Shown here one piece after another: positions 40,119 through 48,995 of a DNA stretch of 64,000 nucleotides. The notes beneath the pieces are model-generated. The model was not told the DNA's origin. It did not search any database and worked only from the letters and a program-made list of their open reading frames with translations. A program made the position numbers and the translations under genes. How positions within the stretch are numbered: position 1 is the stretch's first letter; each line of letters starts with the position of its first letter. This DNA comes from Hymenobacter algoricola. Its GTDB lineage: Bacteria; Bacteroidota; Bacteroidia; Cytophagales; Hymenobacteraceae. The stretch lies in assembly GCF_039539525.1 (NCBI RefSeq), contig NZ_BAABDH010000041.1:62001-126000 (forward strand), read 5' to 3'.

Positions 40119-40545
40119 GGGAGGATCTTTGACGGCTACGCCGTGGGCCCAGCTTGCGCTGCCGCTGCCGGGCCAGGAGTGGTCGCCGGGCAAGACGGCC
40201 AAAGATATGTTCGTTGAGGCAGTGCTCTGGCGGGCGCGTTGTGGGGTGTCGTGGGGTGATTTGCCCACCGAGCGTTTCGTCTTGGCTGACAGGGCATATG
40301 AGGCCGCCTACGCACGGAATCAAATCCAGCAAGCCAGGGCCACGGCCGTGATTCCTAGCAAGAAAAACCGCCTCATCCCGTCGCCCACGATACCGAAATC
40401 TGCAAAGAGCGTGACCCTATTGAACAAGCCACTAACGGCTTAAAACGGTTCCGGGCCGTGGTAACCCGGTTTGACAAACACGCTGCTAACTACTTTGCCA
40501 CCTGTTGCCTGATTGTGGACTTAACCTGGCCTCAACTGCAAACAC
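40119..40545 (+). pseudogene. IS5-family transposase remnant, internally deleted and frameshifted
   Basis: One frame reads PWAQLALPLPGQ, PGKTAKDMFVEAVLWRARCGVSWGDLP (the N-terminal region of IS5-family transposases) and then jumps directly to FVLADRAYEAAYARNQIQQARATAVIPSKKNR, the region around the second catalytic Asp. The catalytic core between is missing. After a frame change, ERDPIEQATNGLKRFRAVVTRFDKHAANYFA matches the C-terminal end with the third catalytic Glu position (IE). No terminal inverted repeats were found. It marks the phage/host border zone. Confidence 0.8.
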
Positions 40546-40548
40546 TCC

Positions 40549-42288
40549 CTAAATACTCTGCTGCGCTGAGCGTTGATTACACATGTTCATCAGCTCTACT
40601 TTCCACAGATAATTAGGGTACGTAGCATCCATAGACGCCCTGGCTGACATATTGGGACGGCAGGATATAAACCTGATTTCTACCACGCCCTGATTGACAG
40701 TGCCGGATAGTAAAGAAGCGGAATAGCCGTTGTATGCTATGCTGTAGGCAGGTGCACCGGGGCTCAGGAAATACAACCGAACCGGGTAGCACGTTTGGGT
40801 CGGGTCACAATATAAAGACCCACCACTGGGCAAAATGCCCGGACCGTTCGCCGTAAAGGCAATCTGAATGCTCACTATATTATTGGCATTGCATACTACC
40901 TGAGTGCCGTTGATGACCGGAGCGGTAACTGTGCCGGTGCTGCATGGGCTGGCAATCAGCTGGGTGGTTACCCGCTTGGTCAGGCCATTGGAAAATTTAC
41001 CGTTAGTGTAGGTGAGGTCGTAGCTGAAGGGTTGGTTGGTGGTGGCGCTGGTAGTAGCCCGTAGGCGAATGCCACCGTCGGCTTGGTTAAGCTGGGTGAG
41101 CGTTACGTTGGGGTTGCTCACGTTGCTGACGCGCAGGTACCGATTGAACACGTTGCGCACACTGGTCGAGTACTGGGTGCGTAACTCTTTAAACCTGGTG
41201 CTCGGCCGCAATGTCTGGGGTAGCGCATTGACAATTTCGTTAAAGGATGATCGAAACGAAGTGAATTGTGCCATACCGGCATTTAGCAGCGAACCACCGG
41301 GAAACGTCGCTTCATCGCCTTGGAAGAAAGTGCGGTATTTGGCCGTAACCGCCACGTCAAGTTCCTGGCCCAGCTGGAAGACAGTCTGGTTCAGGTCAAG
41401 TCCTTCGTAGGGCTTCAACGCCTTGCTGAGCAGGATGCCGGTAATCGAATAGAGCTGCAGCAGATGTACCTCGAAGCTGCCTACGGTTAGGGCCAGGGCC
41501 AGGAGCACCCCAGGGTTGGGGGCGGCTACTAACAGCTTGGCGCCCATCAAAATAAGCGGAATATGCCCGGCTGTAAATATGGCCGTTGTGATGAAATGGC
41601 CCATGCTCACCTCTACCCCGGCCTCGTAGTCGGACACTGCCTGGGTGCTGCGTAGCGCGGTGGCGCTGGTGGTGAAGGCGGCGGTCAGGCTTTCAAATTC
41701 GGCGTCTACTGCCGCGTTGGCGGCCATAGCACGCGCAAATTCCTGCTTATCGGCTGCTGACAGATTCTGGAAGCGGGTCTTGTACTCGCTCAGCAGCGCT
41801 GCCTGCTGCAGCACATCCTGTTTGAGGGGCAGGTAATCGGCGGGCAAGCCCCCGTCTTGGATCAAGGCATCGGCGTGCGTATTGATTTGCGTGAAGTTGC
41901 GCAGCATCTGCGTTTCAGCCGCCGTAAAGTAGGTTTCTGGGCTCTGCAGGTTGGCAACAGCTACCACAACCACGGGCACTGTGTAAACCGTGTTGTTCGC
42001 GGTAAGCCGGAGGGTGTAGGGGCCGTTTGTCAAACCGGGCAGCATGAAGCAGGCCAACGTGTCCTTGGGCGTTATCTGGACCTTGATTTCATTAATGGTG
42101 CCCTCCAGCGGCTGGGTTCCCAGTATACTTTTAGGCGACCTCAACAACACTAGCTCATACGGGGCATGTTGGGACTTGATTGTTTTTAGCGCCGTGGTGT
42201 CAGTTGTAGAATCGGGGTCGGGGTCTTCCGACGTATTGTTACAGGAGGGCACCAGGATCAGGCACAGCAGAAAAGTGATTGTGCGCAT
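40549..42288 (-). CDS. Large lipoprotein of unknown function
   Basis: A 579-residue protein from ATG 42288, giving MRTITFLLCLILVPSC with lipobox LVPSC; the longer frame would misplace the signal. An N-terminal beta-sandwich-like region (about 35-110), a helical central region with a hydrophobic stretch (IPLILMGAKLLVAAPNPGVLLALALTVG), and a C-terminal beta region with paired Cys. No named family. First host gene after the prophage. Confidence 0.8.
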   Translation of the reverse strand: MRTITFLLCLILVPSCNNTSEDPDPDSTTDTTALKTIKSQHAPYELVLLRSPKSILGTQPLEGTINEIKVQITPKDTLACFMLPGLTNGPYTLRLTANNTVYTVPVVVVAVANLQSPETYFTAAETQMLRNFTQINTHADALIQDGGLPADYLPLKQDVLQQAALLSEYKTRFQNLSAADKQEFARAMAANAAVDAEFESLTAAFTTSATALRSTQAVSDYEAGVEVSMGHFITTAIFTAGHIPLILMGAKLLVAAPNPGVLLALALTVGSFEVHLLQLYSITGILLSKALKPYEGLDLNQTVFQLGQELDVAVTAKYRTFFQGDEATFPGGSLLNAGMAQFTSFRSSFNEIVNALPQTLRPSTRFKELRTQYSTSVRNVFNRYLRVSNVSNPNVTLTQLNQADGGIRLRATTSATTNQPFSYDLTYTNGKFSNGLTKRVTTQLIASPCSTGTVTAPVINGTQVVCNANNIVSIQIAFTANGPGILPSGGSLYCDPTQTCYPVRLYFLSPGAPAYSIAYNGYSASLLSGTVNQGVVEIRFISCRPNMSARASMDATYPNYLWKVELMNMCNQRSAQQSI

Positions 42289-42715
42289 CAGCGAGCAAAG
42301 GGCTGTTGAATCCATACAATGAAGGGTGAGGTATCAGGTTGAAACATTGATGCAGAGCAGGGGGCAACTAGCTATTCGGCTAGTTGCTTGCAAGCTTACT
42401 TAGTTCTGTTGCCGACTGCCATACCTTGCTTGGGGTAGAGTATACCGGAGGCCGGCTGACCTGAATTCAGCTAGGATGGCTGATGCAAGGCAATGCGTCC
42501 AGCCTCAGTAGTGTGGGAGCAGATAGTAGATCGTGGGCAAACACCGAAGGGTAAATGGCCAAGGCCCGCAACAAGCTGGCAAGGCAATAGCCGTTTTTTA
42601 TACAGTTCTTAATTTATATTTATTTTATTAAATATTATACTTTAAAAATAAAATAAATGCTCCCACGAAATAATGCCGGGCCCCATGGGGCAATCCGGCC
42701 GCGGGGCGGATTTCG
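42289..42715. other. AT-rich intergenic stretch
   Basis: No gene seen. Bases 42590-42660 are strikingly AT-rich (runs of ATTTATATTTATTTTATTAA type) in otherwise GC-rich DNA, possibly an upstream element of the next gene. Confidence 0.4.
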
Positions 42716-42723
42716 TACGTTTG
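42716..42723 (+). promoter_or_regulatory. -7 box TACGTTTG
   Basis: Exact match to TAnnTTTG, 23 bases before the ATG at 42747. No clear -33 TTG. Confidence 0.5.
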
Positions 42724-42746
42724 GCTCCACAGTAAAAAAGCAGGGT

Positions 42747-43004
42747 ATGAAAAGCCACGACTTACCGGTGTCGGCCAAGCTTGAGCGCAGTGCTTCCGAC
42801 CGCCTTATCATCGCCATCAGTGCCGCGCTGGGGCAGGCGCCCTGGCGGATGGAATTGCTGCGTACTACCTGGAAAAGCCTGGGTACCGCCCTGGCCGCCG
42901 CCTACGTAGCCGACTGCTACCTGGGCGCCCACCCCCAGAAGCGGCAGCAGCTTGACCGCGCGGGCCTGGTTTCCGCCATTCAGCTGACTATGCCCAGCCT
43001 TTAG
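42747..43004 (+). CDS. Small hypothetical protein
   Basis: An 85-residue protein. ATG 42747 is placed right after the -7 box; an upstream ATG would precede the promoter. Helical, with RSASDRLIIAISAALGQAPWRMELLRTTWKSLGTALAAAYVAD. Ends 4 bases inside the convergent neighbour. No family recognised. Confidence 0.6.
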   Translation: MKSHDLPVSAKLERSASDRLIIAISAALGQAPWRMELLRTTWKSLGTALAAAYVADCYLGAHPQKRQQLDRAGLVSAIQLTMPSL

Positions 43005-43417
43005 CCGGCCCCGGGCGGCGCAACATGCTGCAGCCAGCCGTAGGCCGTGGCCAGATCATCGAAGGTGACCACCAGCGGGCGGGTCACAAACTTCATGGCC
43101 GTATCCATGGAGTTGCGCACGGCCCAGTGCACCGGATACACCCAGGCGACGTACTCCACGCCGCGCTGGGCCAGCTGGTCGTAGTAGTACTCGCCCACCC
43201 AGCGGGCGGCCTTTTCCCAGTTGGTTGTGACCTGGCTGTTGTCGTTGAGGATTTTGGCGCAGGGACGCAGCTGCAGGCAGCGCAGTACTTCGTAGCCGCC
43301 CCGCAGCGCGGACGCCTCGTCGTGCTCCCCCTTCCATTCCACATAGAGCCACTGATTGGCCGGATCGTAAGCAATGCAGAGGCCTGGAGTGTCGATATAG
43401 TGCTGCAGCTCATCCAT
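43001..43417 (-). CDS. STAS/SpoIIAA-like protein
   Basis: A 138-residue protein (ATG 43417 chosen; 43483 possible). The opening DELQHYIDTPGLCIAYDPANQWLYVEWKG, then ALRGGYEVLRCLQL and AKILNDNSQV, fits the SpoIIAA/STAS-like fold found in many small Bacteroidota proteins. WVYPVHWAVRNSMDTAM near the end is well conserved in appearance. Role unknown. Confidence 0.7.
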   Translation of the reverse strand: MDELQHYIDTPGLCIAYDPANQWLYVEWKGEHDEASALRGGYEVLRCLQLRPCAKILNDNSQVTTNWEKAARWVGEYYYDQLAQRGVEYVAWVYPVHWAVRNSMDTAMKFVTRPLVVTFDDLATAYGWLQHVAPPGAG

Positions 43418-43695
43418 CGGCTTAAGGTGCAGTTTTCGGGCGGCTTTCGCAAACTCCCCACGGCTTAACCACCCGGCCACCACGGGCCGGCGCAGAACAA
43501 TAACCTGGTCTTACGGGCCGGCTGCTGCCGGGCGCGCGGCCGGCGGAATGTCAAGGGCTGGGGGAAGTTTAGTTTTCATTATTCCTATATATTTACACTC
43601 TGCCTTTTGGGGTGGCCCGTGGCAAGACTGCTTGGTAAAGCCAGCTATTTCACCCGGGCCTTTGAACAAGGTTTTAGCTTGCTTCTTCTCGGGTT

Positions 43696-44160
43696 ATGGT
43701 AAATAATTACGCGGCCGGGACTTCCCCGCTGACCTGCGCCATTCTGGACGATGATGAAATCAACCGCCTGTCGCTGGAGCACTTTATTCGCCTCAACGGC
43801 AGCCTGCAGATCGTCGTGTCCCTGTCGGGAAGTGTGGAGGGCCTGCAGTTTTTCAGCACGGGCCGGCGCGTCGACGTGCTGTTTCTGGACGTGGAGATGC
43901 CCGACCTGAACGGGCTGGATATGCTGCGGCTGCTGCCCGAGCCCCCGCAGGTGGTCCTCACCACCGCCCACGAAAACTTTGCCTGGGAAGCCTACGAGCT
44001 GCGGGTAACGGATTATTTGGTCAAGCCCTTCGACTACGAGCGGTTTGAGCTGGCCGTGCAGCGCGTGGCGGCCCACCACCGCACGCTGGCGGCGCAGTGC
44101 CACGGAACCAGCCGGTCGCCCCAGCCGGGCCCGGAGCCCGGCAGCGTCACCCATCCCTGA
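43696..44160 (+). CDS. Stand-alone response regulator (receiver domain)
   Basis: A 154-residue receiver: acidic pocket DDDE (18-21), phosphoacceptor D65 in FLDVEMPDLNGLD, T90 in LTTAHE and K110 in LVKPF. The sequence resembles receivers of LytTR regulators, but no LytTR domain follows: after residue 130 only a Ser/Pro tail. It converges with a hybrid kinase and may receive its phosphate. Confidence 0.9.
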   Translation: MVNNYAAGTSPLTCAILDDDEINRLSLEHFIRLNGSLQIVVSLSGSVEGLQFFSTGRRVDVLFLDVEMPDLNGLDMLRLLPEPPQVVLTTAHENFAWEAYELRVTDYLVKPFDYERFELAVQRVAAHHRTLAAQCHGTSRSPQPGPEPGSVTHP

Positions 44161-44262
44161 TTCCGGCGGGCTAGTGCGCTGGGGCTCCTTAACGGCTGAC
44201 CCGCCGAGGAAGTGGCCCGCCCGCCTTTGGCAGAAGCCCCGGGGTCGACCAAAAACCGCAGA

Positions 44263-47200
44263 TCAGTCGGGGCGCAGGCCGGCGGCCAGCTGCGTGAGCA
44301 GGTCGGGCAAAGTCAGCAGCAGCAGCTGGGCGGCTCGCTGCCGGGCGGCTTCGGGAGCCTGCTCATCTTCGAGCGTCGCCAGGGCGGGCAGCACCCGGGA
44401 AACCTGCAGCAGCTTCAGGGAGGGCTTCAGCTTGTGAGCGGCCCCGGCGGCCCGCGGCCATTGCGCGGTGGCCGCAGCTTCGGCCAGCTCCTCAATAAGG
44501 GCGGGGGTGTGGGTGAGAAAGGAGGTCAGGATACGGGGCACAAAATCGGGGCTGCCGTGGGCCATGCGGTGCAGCCCCGCCAGGTCGAACAGCGGGGCCA
44601 CGGGCGCAAGCAGGGCCACCATCCGGCTGAGCAGCTCGGCTGCTTCGAAGGGTTTGGCCAGGCAGTCGTCGAGGCCGGCGGCCAGGTACCGCTCGTTGTC
44701 GGCCCGGAAGGCGTTGGCCGTCAGGGCAATGATGGGAGTGCGGGCCCGGGCCGGGTCGGGGCAGCGGCGGATGTGGGCGGTGGCTTCCAGGCCGCTCATG
44801 CCCGGCATCTGAATATCCATCAGCACCAGGTCGTACGGGTGCTGCTCGAACAGGGCCAGCGCCGTGGCGCCATCCGCGGCCGTATCGACCTGCACGGCGT
44901 AGCTTTCCAGAACCAGCTGCGCCAGCTGCCGGTTCACGTCGTGGTCCTCCACCAGCAGCACGCGCCGGCCGCGCACGGCGTCGGCATCGGCCGGGGGCTG
45001 GGCGGGGGGAATGGCGGCGGCGGCGGCGGCTTTGGGGAAGGTCAGCGTAAAGCCAAACGAGCTGCCCTGGTCCGGTACGCTGCACAAGACCAGGTGGCCC
45101 CCCAGCTGCTCGACCAGGCTGCTGCTGATGGACAGGCCCAGGCCGGTGCCGCCAAAGCGGCGGGTGGTATCGGCGTAGGCCTGGGAGAAGGTTGAGAAAA
45201 TGGTTTCCTGCTTGTCCGGGGTCACGCCCATGCCCGTGTCGCTGACGCGGAAGCCGATGGTCAGGCTGGTCGGGGTTTCGCGCAGCAGCGTGCCGGCCAG
45301 CACAATGTGGCCTTTTTCGGTAAACTTGAGGCTGTTGCTGAGCAGGTTCAGCAGCACCTGCTGCAACCGCTGCGGGTCGCTGAGCACAATGGGCTGATCC
45401 AGCGGCAGCAACTCCAGCCGAAACCCCAGGCCCTTGCCGGCCGCCTGAAACGTCAGCGTCTGGCCCAGGCGGTGCAGGACCTGGTTTAAATCGAAGGCAA
45501 TGTGCTCGAGCTCCAGCTTGCCAGAGGTGATTTTGGCCACGTCGAGCACATCGTTGAGCACACCCAGCAGGTGCGTGCCCGAGTTGCGGATGATGGTCAC
45601 GAACTCCTGCTGGCGGGCACTGAGCTGGGTGCGGGCCAGCAGGCCGGCCATGCCCAGCACGCCATTCATGGGCGTACGAATCTCGTGGCTCATGTTGGCC
45701 AGGAAGTTTTCCCGGGCCCGGGCGGCGGCTTCGGCTTCGCGCTTGGCCCGCTTCAGCTCGGTGATGTCGGTGCAGACGGTCAGCACTTCCAGCGTGCCGT
45801 GGGGGCGCACCAGGGGGCGCTTCACCACCTGTAGCTGCCGCACCTGGCCATCGGCCAGGGTGAAGGGCATTTCGGTGGACAGCTCCTGCCCGGTGGCCAT
45901 TACCCGGGCGTGCCACTCGTTGAGCTGGCGTACCTCGGCGGCTTCGGGCGTATCGTCGTCGTCGGGCCCCAGCTGGGCGTGGCGGCTGCCCTGCAGCAGC
46001 AGCTCGAAGCTGGCGTTGGTAAAGATGGGCGTACCATTTTTGTCGGCCACGTACAGGAAGTTGGGCGAGGTGTCGACGATCTGGCGGATGAACTCCTGCT
46101 GGGCCTGCACCTCGGCCTCGCTCTGCCGCTGCCGCTCCTCGGCCAGGTAGCGGTCGGTGATGTCGAGGCCCAGGCTCACCACCAGGCGCAGGCTGGCATC
46201 GGGGCCGAAAATCGGGGCCAGGCGGCGCAGCACCCGGCGCGGGCCGGCGGCAGACTCCAGCGTTTCTTCCCACTGAATCTCCTCGCGCTGCTGCACGGCC
46301 TGCTCAAACATCTGCCGCCGCTGCCGGGCCAGGGCCACCGGCCGCTGCCGGTAGGCGCAATACTCAAAATCATCTTTCCCAATCAGCCAGGCGCGAATCT
46401 CGGGGTTCTTGACGCTGACCGGGTTTACGAACAGGTAGCGGTGCCGGGCATCAAGCACCGAAATATCGGCCGAGAGGTTGTTGAGAATGGTTTCGTAGAA
46501 CTCGCGCTGCTCGGCCAGCTGCAGCTCGGCGCGGTGCTGCTCGGTCGTATCCACGCCGTAGGCCACCACCATGCGCAGCGTGCCGTCGGGGTGGAACAGC
46601 GGGCGGAAGCGGCGCAGCATGTGAATAGAGCCGGGGCCGGTTGCAATGGTTTCCTCCCAGCGCACATCCTGCCGCGCGCGCACGGCCTGCTCAAACATGG
46701 CCTGCCGCTGCTGGGCCAGTGCCAGCGGCCGGCCCCGGTAGGCGCACACCGCAAAGTTGGTTTGGCCAATCATCCACTCCCGGGTGGGCTCATCGGTAAT
46801 CACGCTGGGATTCACGAACAGGTAGCGGTGCTGGGCATCGAAGACGGAAATGGCCACCGGCAGCTCCTCCAGAATGGTTTCGTAGAACTCGCGCTGCTCG
46901 GCAAACTGCTGCTCCACCTGCCGCCGGGCGGTAATGTCGACCAGGTACAGGGTGGCGTAGCCGGCGGCCGGCACGGGGGCCGCGGTGAGCAGGAAGTAGC
47001 GGGCGCCGACGCCGATTTCCTGCTGCTGGGGGGCCGCCGTGCGCAGGGCAGTGGTGACCAGCTGCAGCAGCTGGCGCTGCAGGGCCGCCCCGGCCGGATC
47101 CTCCAGCTGCTGCACCACGGGCCGGGCCGCGGGATTGGCGTAGAGCAGCTGCCCGGCCGTGGTGAGGCGCAGAATCGGGTTGGGGCTCTGCTCCGAAATC

Positions 47201-47733
47201 AGGGAGGCCGTGTGCAGCTGCGCCTCGCGGGCGTGGCGGCTGGTCACGTCGCGGTAGCACACCAGCCGCCCGGCCATGGCGTTGTCGAGCACCAGGTAGT
47301 CGCGCTCCAGCACCCGGCCGTCGACCAGCACGAGCTCCTCGTTGAGCACCGTGCGCCCGGCCTGACGAATTGCGGCGGCCCGCGCCAGGTGCGCGGCCGG
47401 ATCGGGGAAGTGGTGCTGCATCCGGGCCGCCACGCTCAGGCCCATGGCGCGCGGCAGCCCGGCAGCCTGGTCTTCGAGCCCAAACAGCTCCAGGAAGCGC
47501 TGGTTGACCAACTCCACCTGGCCGCTGTCGTCCACGAGTAGCAGCCCCATGCGCAGGTTCTGGACCAGGGCCGAGAGGCGGGTGGAGTAGCGCTGGGCGT
47601 TGAGCTGGGTTTCGACCAGCTGCTTTTTGAGCCCGGATACCTCGGCTTCGGCCCGCTCGCGCAGGCGGCGCTCAGCCTGCAGCTGGGCGGTAAGAGCGGC
47701 CACGGAGTCGGCCGGGACGAAAGAAGAGGGCAT
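44263..47733 (-). CDS. Hybrid sensor histidine kinase, multi-PAS, with REC and HPt
   Basis: A 1156-residue kinase without obvious membrane segments. N-terminal coiled coil (10-40), then about five PAS-like domains (60-670); the third and fourth are close copies (EQREFYETIL openings and RHRYLFVNP/HRYLFVNPS). HisKA with His near 684 (NMSHEIRTPMNG), HATPase about 790-905, REC with VLLVEDHDVN near 926 and Asp near 970 (LVLMDIQMPG), and a C-terminal HPt with His near 1100 (AHKLKPSLK). A complete phosphorelay in one chain; cytoplasmic sensing is inferred. Confidence 0.93.
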   Translation of the reverse strand: MPSSFVPADSVAALTAQLQAERRLRERAEAEVSGLKKQLVETQLNAQRYSTRLSALVQNLRMGLLLVDDSGQVELVNQRFLELFGLEDQAAGLPRAMGLSVAARMQHHFPDPAAHLARAAAIRQAGRTVLNEELVLVDGRVLERDYLVLDNAMAGRLVCYRDVTSRHAREAQLHTASLISEQSPNPILRLTTAGQLLYANPAARPVVQQLEDPAGAALQRQLLQLVTTALRTAAPQQQEIGVGARYFLLTAAPVPAAGYATLYLVDITARRQVEQQFAEQREFYETILEELPVAISVFDAQHRYLFVNPSVITDEPTREWMIGQTNFAVCAYRGRPLALAQQRQAMFEQAVRARQDVRWEETIATGPGSIHMLRRFRPLFHPDGTLRMVVAYGVDTTEQHRAELQLAEQREFYETILNNLSADISVLDARHRYLFVNPVSVKNPEIRAWLIGKDDFEYCAYRQRPVALARQRRQMFEQAVQQREEIQWEETLESAAGPRRVLRRLAPIFGPDASLRLVVSLGLDITDRYLAEERQRQSEAEVQAQQEFIRQIVDTSPNFLYVADKNGTPIFTNASFELLLQGSRHAQLGPDDDDTPEAAEVRQLNEWHARVMATGQELSTEMPFTLADGQVRQLQVVKRPLVRPHGTLEVLTVCTDITELKRAKREAEAAARARENFLANMSHEIRTPMNGVLGMAGLLARTQLSARQQEFVTIIRNSGTHLLGVLNDVLDVAKITSGKLELEHIAFDLNQVLHRLGQTLTFQAAGKGLGFRLELLPLDQPIVLSDPQRLQQVLLNLLSNSLKFTEKGHIVLAGTLLRETPTSLTIGFRVSDTGMGVTPDKQETIFSTFSQAYADTTRRFGGTGLGLSISSSLVEQLGGHLVLCSVPDQGSSFGFTLTFPKAAAAAAIPPAQPPADADAVRGRRVLLVEDHDVNRQLAQLVLESYAVQVDTAADGATALALFEQHPYDLVLMDIQMPGMSGLEATAHIRRCPDPARARTPIIALTANAFRADNERYLAAGLDDCLAKPFEAAELLSRMVALLAPVAPLFDLAGLHRMAHGSPDFVPRILTSFLTHTPALIEELAEAAATAQWPRAAGAAHKLKPSLKLLQVSRVLPALATLEDEQAPEAARQRAAQLLLLTLPDLLTQLAAGLRPD

Positions 47734-47866
47734 AGGGGCGCGGAACAGGCGGGGGATAAAAGCTCAATATACACGGCTGCCCGACCCGCCCCAACTGCGC
47801 CGCAGGTCCCGGCACACTATTTCGGCCCCCGCCGCAGTTCTTTTCCCGTACCAACTTTGCCCGCTG

Positions 47867-48094
47867 ATGAAAACCGGAATCCTGCTTTTGTTGGGTATCC
47901 TGCTGCTGGTGTTGAGCACCGCCGCCACCGCGGCCCGGCCCAGCGCCTGCGCCCGGCCCAAAATGAAGGGGCCCCTTTACGTGCACCGGCCCAACTACAA
48001 AATCTGCCGCGGCCATCCGCGGCGCCACCGCACCTGGCTGGGCCGTCTCATTCCCCAAACCCACCGCGCCCGCCCGGCCCGCAGCCGGCTCTAA
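47867..48094 (+). CDS. Small secreted basic protein
   Basis: A 75-residue protein. ATG 47867 opens MKTGILLLLGILLLVLSTAATA, a signal peptide; the mature part is Arg/Pro/His-rich (RPNYKICRGHPRRHRTWLGR). Divergent from the kinase gene. No family recognised. Confidence 0.6.
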   Translation: MKTGILLLLGILLLVLSTAATAARPSACARPKMKGPLYVHRPNYKICRGHPRRHRTWLGRLIPQTHRARPARSRL

Positions 48095-48220
48095 GGCCGG
48101 CCACGGAGTGGTCCGCCAATCCTGGGCGGCAGGTGTCTGCGGAGCTGGTCACGTGCCCCGGAGCCGGTAAAAACCCCGCGGCGCGTGACTTTTTGCTGGC
48201 TTCGGGGTTAAGTTTACGGG

Positions 48221-48252
48221 GGCGGCCCAGTAGGCCGCTCCGGCCTTTTTTT
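48221..48252 (+). terminator. Terminator candidate
   Basis: GCGGCC/GGCCGC hairpin (48222-48238) followed after TCCGGCC by seven T. Confidence 0.5.
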
Positions 48253-48271
48253 CGTCTTACTTGCTTCGCTC

Positions 48272-48937
48272 ATGTCCTCTTTTAGAATGAACCTGGCGGC
48301 CCTGGTGCTGCTGGCTGCTGCCAACCTGGCGGCCTCAGCCCAGACGCCGACGCGCCCCACGGCCGGCGCGGCCCCCAAGAATCTGAGCGGCCTGGCCGTG
48401 GCTACCTTCGGGGGGGGCTGCTTCTGGAGCTGCGAGGAAACCTTTGAGGAGCTGCGCGGCGTGCGCGAAGTGGTAGCGGGCTACGCCGGCGGCACGGTAA
48501 AAAATCCGACTTACGAGCAGATTGGGGGCGAAAAAACCGGCCACGCCGAGTCGGTGCAGGTGTACTACGACCCCCGGCAGGTCAGCTACCAGACGCTGCT
48601 GGAGGTGTTTTTTCTGGGGGCCCACGACCCCACCCAGCTCAACTACCAGGGCCCCGACACCGGCCCGCAGTACCGCTCGGTGGCATTCTACCGCAGCGCG
48701 CAGGAAAAGCAGCTGCTGGAAACGACCATCCAGCGCATCAACGCCACCCGGCACTACGCGGCGCCCATCGTGACGCAGGTGACGGCCTTCACGCAGTTCT
48801 GGCCCGCGGAGGCCTACCACCAGGGCTACATGCGCCTGCACCCCGAAAGCGGCTACATTCAGCACGTCTCCCAGCCCAAAGTCGACAAGTTCCGTCGGGC
48901 TTTTGCCGACCAGCTCAAGCCCGGCAAGGCCCTGTAG
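48272..48937 (+). CDS. msrA: Exported peptide-methionine (S)-S-oxide reductase
   Basis: A 221-residue MsrA with an N-terminal signal (LAALVLLAAANLAASAQ), so it repairs oxidised Met outside the cytoplasm. Catalytic C50 in GGGCFWSCEETFEEL, GYAGGTVKNPTYEQI, GHAESVQVYYDP and a C-terminal LHPESGYIQHVSQPK region are all present. A start five codons downstream (48287) would still keep the signal. Confidence 0.95.
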   Translation: MSSFRMNLAALVLLAAANLAASAQTPTRPTAGAAPKNLSGLAVATFGGGCFWSCEETFEELRGVREVVAGYAGGTVKNPTYEQIGGEKTGHAESVQVYYDPRQVSYQTLLEVFFLGAHDPTQLNYQGPDTGPQYRSVAFYRSAQEKQLLETTIQRINATRHYAAPIVTQVTAFTQFWPAEAYHQGYMRLHPESGYIQHVSQPKVDKFRRAFADQLKPGKAL

Positions 48938-48995
48938 CGCCGGGGTGCGGGCCTTATCCGGAAGGGGGGCGGGTGCGACGGGCTGGGCCGGCTGC

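Noticed and set aside
45910..47541. 543-codon frame antisense to the hybrid kinase
   Set aside because: Shadow of the PAS region; repetitive Gly/His/Leu composition and no start context.
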